Source: Anaerolineales bacterium UBA3001 (lineage in GTDB: Bacteria > Chloroflexota > Anaerolineae > Anaerolineales > UBA11657). From it: a stretch of DNA of 5,636 nucleotides. Both the position numbers and the translations under genes were made by a program. The DNA lies in NCBI GenBank assembly GCA_002346435.1, contig DDZT01000025.1, positions 1-5,636 on the forward strand. Direction: 5' to 3'. The notes under the pieces were generated by a model, which saw only the letters and a list, made by a program, of their open reading frames with translations, was not told the DNA's origin and searched no databases. This document shows positions 1 to 4,586 of this stretch, one piece after another (within the stretch, counting starts at the first letter, position 1; the number at the start of each line of letters is the position of its first letter).

Positions 1-488
1 TCTTTTGCAATGTCAACTAGAACAGGGCCTTGTCTGCCTGAACGAGCTACGTAAAATGCTTCACGTAGTGTGTCTGCAAGTTCTTCTATGTCGGTTACTA
101 GATAGTTGTGCTTGGTGATGGGAAGGGTTACTCCTGTTACATCAGTTTCTTGAAATGCATCAGTGCCGATGACTTGTGAAGGTACTTGACCAGTAATACA
201 AACTATAGGTGAAGAGTCAAGCATAGCTGTGGCAATACCTGTAACTAGGTTGGTTGCTCCAGGTCCTGAAGTGGCCATAGCAACTCCCACCTTACCTGAG
301 GCTCTGGCATAACCATCAGCTGCATGTGCAGCGCCTTGTTCATGTCTGGTTAGTACATGATGAATATTGTAGTCCAGCATGGCATCATAAATTGGCATTA
401 TGGCACCACCAGGATACCCAAAGATGTGTTCAACACCTTCCTTCACTAAAACCTCCATAGTGATTTGTGCACCACTTAAAATAGCCAT
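1..488 (-). CDS. ilvB: Acetolactate synthase (acetohydroxyacid synthase) large subunit, N-terminal part, truncated by the window edge
   Basis: This is the ThDP-dependent catalytic subunit of acetolactate synthase. It condenses pyruvate with pyruvate or 2-oxobutyrate, the first common step of valine, leucine and isoleucine synthesis, in the cytoplasm. The first 162 codons are visible and the frame is open to base 1; the family is usually about 550-600 residues, so only the N-terminal PYR domain is here. Diagnostic stretches are IFGYPGGAIMPIYD (22-35), TRHEQGAAHAADGYARASG (47-65) with the ThDP-activating glutamate at E50, TSGPGATN (73-80), and GTDAFQETD (108-116). The fragment ends in GRQGPVLVDIAK, typical of the PYR domain end. 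The ATG at 488 is preceded by a strong Shine-Dalgarno GAGGAGAG (495-502) six bases away, which fixes the start. A long leader with a branched-chain-rich peptide and an attenuator-like terminator lies upstream, so transcription is probably controlled by amino acid supply. A catabolic acetolactate synthase is possible in principle, but the leader argues for the biosynthetic enzyme. Confidence 0.96.
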   Translation of the reverse strand, partial: MAILSGAQITMEVLVKEGVEHIFGYPGGAIMPIYDAMLDYNIHHVLTRHEQGAAHAADGYARASGKVGVAMATSGPGATNLVTGIATAMLDSSPIVCITGQVPSQVIGTDAFQETDVTGVTLPITKHNYLVTDIEELADTLREAFYVARSGRQGPVLVDIAK

Positions 489-494
489 CTGCAA

Positions 495-502
495 CTCTCC
501 TC
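495..502 (-). promoter_or_regulatory. Shine-Dalgarno of ilvB
   Basis: GAGGAGAG on the minus strand, six bases upstream of the ATG at 488. It is the strongest ribosome binding site in the window and decides the ilvB start. The 3' arm of the hairpin at 505-544 ends two bases upstream of it. Confidence 0.85.
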
Positions 503-504
503 GT

Positions 505-544
505 AAAATCCGCTTAGGTTATCTCACTAAAACACTCGGATTTT
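505..544 (-). promoter_or_regulatory. Hairpin immediately upstream of the ilvB ribosome binding site
   Basis: On the minus strand AAAATCCG (544-537) pairs perfectly with CGGATTTT (512-505). Inside it, TTTAG (531-527) can pair with CTAAG (517-513), with one G-U pair, leaving a five-base bulge and a nine-base loop. It lies downstream of the attenuator terminator, so it is present only in transcripts that read through to ilvB. No uridine run follows the stem, so it does not look like a terminator. It may protect the 5' end of a processed ilvB message or influence translation; the role is inferred. Confidence 0.5.
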
Positions 545-570
545 GACTACATTTATGACATTATCTATAT

Positions 571-602
571 AAAAAAAAGCCGCTCCTTTGTGTGGGGCGG
601 CT
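571..602 (-). terminator. Rho-independent terminator in the ilvB leader (attenuator)
   Basis: Read on the minus strand, AGCCGCCCC (602-594) and GGAGCGGCT (586-578) form a nine-pair GC-rich stem with one G-U pair and a seven-base loop. The 3' end of the stem runs straight into a run of eight T (578-571). The terminator lies between an obvious promoter and ilvB, some 83 bases before the ilvB start and 237 bases past the glnA stop, behind a new promoter and a leader peptide. It therefore reads as a regulated attenuator rather than the glnA terminator. Confidence 0.9.
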
Positions 603-666
603 CGTATGTTTCTCTTCTTCAGCTTGGATATTAGTGTTTGCTGATCCTAGCTGGGGCCATCCCACA
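591..666 (-). promoter_or_regulatory. Predicted antiterminator pairing of the ilvB attenuator
   Basis: On the minus strand UGUGGGAUGGC (666-656) can pair with GCCGCCCCACA (601-591): 10 of 11 positions pair, with one G-U and one A-C mismatch. The second strand covers eight of the nine bases of the terminator 5' arm, so this pairing and the terminator stem exclude each other. The first strand is inside the leader peptide gene (codons 24-27), downstream of the Leu/Val/Ile codons, as expected for ribosome-controlled attenuation. The structure was worked out by eye without energy calculation. Confidence 0.65.
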
Positions 667-735
667 TGAGTCAGACTCCTCTACAATAACGAGGAGTACA
701 AATAAAAATGATAGCACCAGCAATAAGAAATACAT
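631..735 (-). CDS. ilvB leader peptide, branched-chain amino acid-rich, 34 residues
   Basis: This short ORF starts with ATG at 735 and stops with TAA at 633-631. Its first 18 residues read MYFLLLVLSFLFVLLVIV: seven Leu, four Val and one Ile, the three end products of the pathway begun by IlvB. The last cluster, VLLVIV, occupies codons 13-18 (699-682). The second half (residues 19-34, EESDSC then GMAPARISKH) is polar, and its codons double as an antiterminator strand. An AGGA (751-748) lies 12 bases upstream of the ATG, a rather long spacing. A promoter sits directly upstream and an intrinsic terminator 28 bases after the stop. In function it resembles the ilv leader peptides of enterobacteria: ribosome stalling at the Leu/Val/Ile codons when charged tRNA is scarce would favour read-through. 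I recognise no sequence relative. The hydrophobic stretch could also suggest a small membrane peptide, but the setting favours a leader. Confidence 0.8.
   Translation of the reverse strand: MYFLLLVLSFLFVLLVIVEESDSCGMAPARISKH
675..697 (-). promoter_or_regulatory. Hairpin over the control codons of the ilvB leader peptide
   Basis: ACTCCTC (697-691) and GAGGAGT (681-675) on the minus strand are perfect complements with a nine-base loop. The 5' arm and loop hold the codons Leu-Leu-Val-Ile-Val (codons 14-18). This is the place of the 1:2 pause hairpin in classical attenuators, where it couples RNA polymerase to the leader ribosome. GAGTCTGACTC (678-668) offers a small competing fold for the 3' arm. 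Confidence 0.55.
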
Positions 736-761
736 TATTAACAAATATCCTATAAGAATCT

Positions 762-790
762 AGTCTACTTCAAGCTCAGTGTAATGTCAA
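762..790 (-). promoter_or_regulatory. Sigma70-type promoter of the ilvB leader
   Basis: On the minus strand there is a perfect -35 box TTGACA (790-785), a 17-base spacer and a -10 box TAGACT (767-762, four of six consensus bases). The predicted transcription start is near 755-753, giving about 18-20 nt before the leader peptide ATG. It sits 41 bases beyond the glnA stop, so ilvB has its own promoter. The inverted repeat CAGTA/TACTG (812-826) after glnA is too weak, and lacks a T run, to insulate the two genes. Confidence 0.8.
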
Positions 791-830
791 GGCTCAAATT
801 ATCATACTAGACAGTAAACAATACTGAAGA

Positions 831-2261
831 TTATGAGTCAAAATATAGACTAAATTCGTGTGGATGTGTACGCAGACGTACCGCATCTACCTCATTTTCG
901 CGTTTATATGCTATATAGTTCTCAATGAGGTCAGGAGTAAACACATCGCCTTTAAGCAGAAAGTCATTATTATTCTCAAGCTCATTGAGTACATCTGCAA
1001 GTGAACCAGGCACTTGTGGAACATTTGCCAGCTCCTCAGGTGGTAAATCGTACAAATCCTTATCCATTGGTTCGCCAGGATCTATCTTATTTTCTATTCC
1101 ATCTAGTCCAGCCATTAGTAAAGCTGCGCATGCAAGATATGGATTGCATGTTGGGTCTGGAGCACGAAACTCTACTCTAGTGGCGTTCTCAGTTTTAGAA
1201 AAAGTTGGCAGCCTACATATTGCGGAACGATTACGTTTGGAATATGCTAGGTTTACTGGTGCTTCAAAGCCGGGTACTAGACGACGGTAAGAATTGGTGG
1301 TAGGTGCAGCCAGTGCCAATAGTGCTGGAGCATGTTTTAGCAAACCTCCAATATAGTACAAAGCTGTTTTAGAGAGTTGAGCATAACCATTTTTGTCATA
1401 GAAAATGTTTTTACCGTTTTTCCACAAACTAGTGTGCAGGTGCATACCACTTCCATTATCTTCAAATAGTGGTTTAGGCATGAAAGTAGCAGTAAGTCCG
1501 TGTCGTCTGGCTACTGTTCTAATCAGATATTTATATTTGAGTAGATTGTCTGACGTATTAAGCAAAGTGTCATAACGTAAGTCAATCTCGCTTTGCCCTG
1601 CAGAAGCTACTTCGTGGTGATGTGCCTCTACTGGAATACCTGCTTCTTGAAGAGTAAGCATCATATCGCTGCGAACGTCCTGAAGGGCATCAACAGGTGG
1701 TACAGGAAAATACCCACGTTTGGGTTGTATTTGTCCACCTAGGTTGGGTCCTAAATCTTCACCACTATTCCACCAGCCCTCACGACTATCAATAGCATAG
1801 TATGAGGAGTATGGTGTGCTCTCATATCTTACATCATCAAAAATAAAGAATTCTGCTTCAGGCCCCCAGTAACTTAAGTCTGCTATGCCACTTTGTTGCA
1901 TATAGTCATTTGCTTTTCTGGCGACATAGCGTGGATCACGACTATAAGGTTCTAAGGTTATCGGGTCATAGATATCGCATATAATCACTAACGTAGGTAT
2001 ATCGAGTACCGGATCCATGAAAGTTGTGCTTGCATCAGGGATAAGTAGCATGTCAGATTCGTGGATTTGCTGAAATCCACGAATCGAAGACCCATCAAAA
2101 CCAATACCGTTTACGAAGAGTTCCTCTGTAAATTCATTTACCGGAATGCTAAAATGCTGCCAGGTGCCAAACAAATCAGTAAATCTTATATCAACTATCT
2201 GTGCTTTACCTGCTTTTGCAGCTGCTATAGCTTGTTGTGGGGTAATTTGTTTGTCTGACAT
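831..2261 (-). CDS. glnA: Glutamine synthetase, type I (GSI)
   Basis: Cytoplasmic dodecameric enzyme making glutamine from glutamate, ammonia and ATP, the main entry of ammonium into metabolism. The 476-residue length is normal for bacterial GSI. The N-terminal beta-grasp domain holds FDGSSIRGF (55-63). The catalytic domain holds YWGPEAEFF (131-139) with metal ligands E135 and E137, HHEVASAGQSEID (215-227) with E217 and E225, the GSGMHLH box (270-276), the VPGFEAPVNLAYSKRNRSA region with E333 (flap) and R345, and VEFRAPDP with E364 and R366. All expected active-site residues are present. KDLYDLPPEE (401-410) matches the adenylylation loop, with Y404 at the place of the E. coli modified tyrosine, so control by an adenylyltransferase is likely; no such gene is in the window. 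The ATG at 2261 is preceded by GGGAG (2279-2275), 13 bases away, a long spacing. It has its own promoter upstream. Confidence 0.98.
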   Translation of the reverse strand: MSDKQITPQQAIAAAKAGKAQIVDIRFTDLFGTWQHFSIPVNEFTEELFVNGIGFDGSSIRGFQQIHESDMLLIPDASTTFMDPVLDIPTLVIICDIYDPITLEPYSRDPRYVARKANDYMQQSGIADLSYWGPEAEFFIFDDVRYESTPYSSYYAIDSREGWWNSGEDLGPNLGGQIQPKRGYFPVPPVDALQDVRSDMMLTLQEAGIPVEAHHHEVASAGQSEIDLRYDTLLNTSDNLLKYKYLIRTVARRHGLTATFMPKPLFEDNGSGMHLHTSLWKNGKNIFYDKNGYAQLSKTALYYIGGLLKHAPALLALAAPTTNSYRRLVPGFEAPVNLAYSKRNRSAICRLPTFSKTENATRVEFRAPDPTCNPYLACAALLMAGLDGIENKIDPGEPMDKDLYDLPPEELANVPQVPGSLADVLNELENNNDFLLKGDVFTPDLIENYIAYKRENEVDAVRLRTHPHEFSLYFDS

Positions 2262-2363
2262 GTCTTAAATATATCTCCCAGTAATCTAATTATTGCATTG
2301 AGCAAATACTTGACTTCTAGAATCATTAAACCTGACACAGTCTACCTTTAGTTAGGAAATATC

Positions 2364-2418
2364 TTACCAGGTAATAAACCTACCCTTAGCAGTCTGGACC
2401 AGATTAATTATTAATTAA
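2364..2418. promoter_or_regulatory. Cluster of three odd-centred palindromes at the glnA transcription start (possible operators)
   Basis: On the plus strand: TTACCAGGTAA (2364-2374), TCTGGACCAGA (2393-2403) and TTAATTATTAATTAA (2404-2418). Each is a perfect inverted repeat about a single central base. With one-base centres they make poor RNA hairpins but good sites for dimeric DNA-binding proteins. The last starts at the predicted glnA +1 and the others lie just downstream, a position suited to repression. No known nitrogen-regulator consensus is recognised with confidence, and the AT-only one may be chance. Confidence 0.35.
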
Positions 2419-2424
2419 AGTATT

Positions 2425-2453
2425 AGTATAAAAGTCAGGTGTAGTTTTGTCAA
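2425..2453 (-). promoter_or_regulatory. Sigma70-type promoter of glnA
   Basis: On the minus strand there is a perfect -35 box TTGACA (2453-2448), a 17-base spacer and a -10 box TATACT (2430-2425, five of six consensus bases). The start would be near 2418, giving a 5' leader of about 155 nt. The promoter begins 38 bases after the aroQ stop. No sigma54 element (GG-N10-GC type) was seen in this gap, so expression appears to rely on the housekeeping sigma factor plus any operator or leader control. Confidence 0.82.
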
Positions 2454-2491
2454 TAACAAGTGGTTCAGATAGATGTATCAGTATATTTCAA

Positions 2492-2926
2492 TCACTTAAT
2501 ATGTGTTTTGAGAGCCTGGAGGCCAAGCATGTAGGAATTAGTGCCAAATCCAGATATGCTTCCTATACATACTGGTGCCAACAGAGAATCGCGTCGGAAT
2601 GATTCTCGAGCATGAATGTTGGACAAATGTACTTCCACAACTGGGACGTCTATCGCTGCGATAGCATCTCGTAGAGCTACCGATGTATGAGTGAAAGCGC
2701 CAGGATTGAACAATACTCCATTTGCCCACTCACGGGAAGAGTGTAGTGACTCAATTAGTGCTTCTTCGCTGTTAGATTGCTTAATACGGATCGCGATTTT
2801 CTGTTCTTCAGCCAGTGCGGTTAATTGAAAGTCGATGTCAGCGAGCGTGTCGGTACCGTAGACATCTGGCTCACGCGTACCAAGTAAATTCAAATTAGGA
2901 CCATGTAATACAAGTACATTAAGCAT
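2492..2926 (-). CDS. aroQ: 3-dehydroquinate dehydratase, type II
   Basis: Catalyses dehydration of 3-dehydroquinate to 3-dehydroshikimate, the third shikimate-pathway step; type II enzymes are small dodecameric flavodoxin-like proteins. The 144-residue length is typical. Landmarks in order: HGPNLNLLGTREP (8-20) with the mobile-loop arginine R18, the catalytic tyrosine Y23 in VYG, QSNSE (50-54), the anion-binding NPGAFTHTS (74-82), EVHLSNIHARE (98-108) with the catalytic histidine H100, and R111. One oddity is QSNSEEALI: most relatives have Gly after the conserved Glu (QSNxEGxLI), here it is Glu. The ATG at 2926 has GAGG (2939-2936) ten bases upstream. The gene starts 23 bases after the aroKB stop, so the two are almost surely co-transcribed, and its substrate is the product of the AroB half of that neighbour. 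Confidence 0.97.
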   Translation of the reverse strand: MLNVLVLHGPNLNLLGTREPDVYGTDTLADIDFQLTALAEEQKIAIRIKQSNSEEALIESLHSSREWANGVLFNPGAFTHTSVALRDAIAAIDVPVVEVHLSNIHARESFRRDSLLAPVCIGSISGFGTNSYMLGLQALKTHIK

Positions 2927-2949
2927 TGTTTTGTATCCTCATCTATCTT

Positions 2950-4494
2950 TTATTCAGTGAGTCTTTCGATAGTTTTTGTCAATATGTTATCTTCTACCTG
3001 CACACCATATTCTACTGCACCAATACTGGTTGGCAAAGTGAAGTAAAGATTGCCGGATTTTTTCTTTTTGTCAGTTGACATTAGTTTTTTTATTTCTATT
3101 GTGTTCAGTCCGGGACACTTGGTAGGCAAACCTAGAGAAGTCAATTTTTTTTCTATTTTAGATGAAAGATCAGGATCGGCTATTCCAATTTGTTCAGCCA
3201 ATAGTGCCTCACCATACAAACCTATTCCTATGGCTTCTCCGTGGCGCAGCCTATAGTTGCTAGCTGCTTCAACACCATGTCCAATAGTATGTCCTAAATT
3301 GAGTTTAGCGCGTTCATTCTGTTCAAATGGGTCTTGTTGGATTATATTGATTTTGACTTCTAAGGCTTTCTGTAGCAAATCTCTTGACAAAGGTAATGAT
3401 TTTGATTGTACTAATGAAAATAATTCTGCATCAGCTATTATGCCATGCTTTATCACCTCAGCTAATCCCGCCTTATACTCATTATCTGGCAATGTAGTTA
3501 GTGTTTCTGGGTCTGCAAGTACCATTTCAGGCGGATGGAAAGCACCAATCATATTTTTGCCTTGAGGTAGGTCCACTCCTACTTTACCCCCTATGCTAGC
3601 ATCAATCATTGACAGCAGAGTAGTGGGAATATTGACCCAGCGTATGCCACGCATATAAGTTGCAGCTGCAAACCCAGCTATATCACCTACTACACCTCCA
3701 CCTACAACTAATACAAGACTACTTCGGTCTAAATCATGTAGCAGGAACTGATTATAAATGTTGTGGACTGTTTCAAGCGTTTTGTGCGATTCTCCATCAG
3801 GTATTGAAAATAATGGAATTGATAATTTCCGACTCAATTTGTTACTCCAAAGTGGAGCGATATTAGTATCACTAATTATAAGGTTGGGTTTAGGCAGCCC
3901 ATGGTTGTTGAGCATTGAGTTAAGGTAGGTCAGTGCTTTGACTCCTAAGATCAGAGGGTAAGCACCGGTATTGGTTGTAATTGCATGATGCCATGGCATT
4001 AGTTTGTTGACAATATGTTCTGCCAGCACGTCAGGCTTAGTATCATCAGTTTTTAATTGTAAGTCGAAAGAGTCATAATGTGCCTTGCGTTGAGCTAATA
4101 AAGCGTTAATTGATGACGAGTTTTCCTGATTGCTTTGCAGTAAAGGTCTTTGATCACTGTTTGCTAGACGAGCCTCGATATTGGACTCAGAAGCTCTGAG
4201 ACAAATCAAAACTCCATGATCTTTAGCAATAGATCTATTGATATCTGATAGTAGAGTTCCACCGCCAAGAGATATTACACTGTTTTTATATTTGGTTATC
4301 TTCGCAAGAGTATTGCTCTCAATATCTCGGAAAACATCTTCACCTTGGGCAGAAAAAATTTCAGCTATAGATTTACCAGTTTGCTTAGAGATTTCTTCAT
4401 CTGTGTCTACTAAAGTGTATCCTAGTAACTTGGCACATAGTCTTCCTAGGGTGGTTTTACCTGTTCCTGGAGGTCCTGCAAGTATTAGATTCAT
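2950..4494 (-). CDS. aroKB: Bifunctional shikimate kinase / 3-dehydroquinate synthase (AroK-AroB fusion)
   Basis: One polypeptide joins two non-consecutive shikimate-pathway enzymes. Residues about 1-165 are shikimate kinase (shikimate to shikimate 3-phosphate): P-loop GPPGTGKTT (7-15), DTDEE with shikimate-binding D32, FRDIE with R56, GGG at 77-79, lid arginine R116 in DQRPLL, and R136 in QRKAHY. Residues about 178-514 are 3-dehydroquinate synthase (DAHP to 3-dehydroquinate, NAD and zinc dependent): GGGVVGDIAGF (265-275), PTTLLSMIDASIGGK (290-304), KNMIGAFHPP, GLAEVIKHG with zinc ligand E346, LNLGHTIGH with H402, and RHGEAI with H418. Both active sites look intact. The two domains are joined by a short linker around residues 166-178. 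I chose the ATG at 4494. A TTG at 4500, in frame two codons upstream, is the alternative, and neither has a good Shine-Dalgarno. Fused enzymes of this order are known, for example in Thermotoga. It lies 92 bases after aroC and 23 before aroQ. Confidence 0.95.
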   Translation of the reverse strand: MNLILAGPPGTGKTTLGRLCAKLLGYTLVDTDEEISKQTGKSIAEIFSAQGEDVFRDIESNTLAKITKYKNSVISLGGGTLLSDINRSIAKDHGVLICLRASESNIEARLANSDQRPLLQSNQENSSSINALLAQRKAHYDSFDLQLKTDDTKPDVLAEHIVNKLMPWHHAITTNTGAYPLILGVKALTYLNSMLNNHGLPKPNLIISDTNIAPLWSNKLSRKLSIPLFSIPDGESHKTLETVHNIYNQFLLHDLDRSSLVLVVGGGVVGDIAGFAAATYMRGIRWVNIPTTLLSMIDASIGGKVGVDLPQGKNMIGAFHPPEMVLADPETLTTLPDNEYKAGLAEVIKHGIIADAELFSLVQSKSLPLSRDLLQKALEVKINIIQQDPFEQNERAKLNLGHTIGHGVEAASNYRLRHGEAIGIGLYGEALLAEQIGIADPDLSSKIEKKLTSLGLPTKCPGLNTIEIKKLMSTDKKKKSGNLYFTLPTSIGAVEYGVQVEDNILTKTIERLTE

Positions 4495-4586
4495 ATGCAA
4501 TCTTATATCAGATGTAATATTAGTATGTTCAAGTTTAGACTATAAGTATTGTGTATCATTGAATCTGGACAAATCTACGTAAACTA

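Noticed and set aside
489..755. T-box riboswitch upstream of ilvB
   Set aside because: No T-box-like sequence (AGGGTGGNACCGCG type) or stem I pattern is present, and the leader peptide with antiterminator pairing explains the terminator better.
812..826. CAGTA/TACTG inverted repeat after glnA as a terminator
   Set aside because: Only five AT-rich pairs and no T run follow, so it is too weak.
2262..2418. Glutamine riboswitch (glnA motif) in the glnA leader
   Set aside because: The conserved cores I know for that class are not recognisable, and the structures here are odd-centred palindromes rather than a three-stem junction.
2454..2491. Terminator after aroQ
   Set aside because: Only a four-pair GATA/TATC repeat is visible and there is no T run before the glnA promoter.
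2538..2729. Minus-strand 63-codon frame inside aroQ
   Set aside because: It lies in another frame within the conserved aroQ coding sequence, with no support of its own.
4501..4586. Internal promoter between aroC and aroKB
   Set aside because: TTGAAC and TATAAG are present but 19 bases apart and would start transcription at or after the aroKB start codon; other combinations match poorly.
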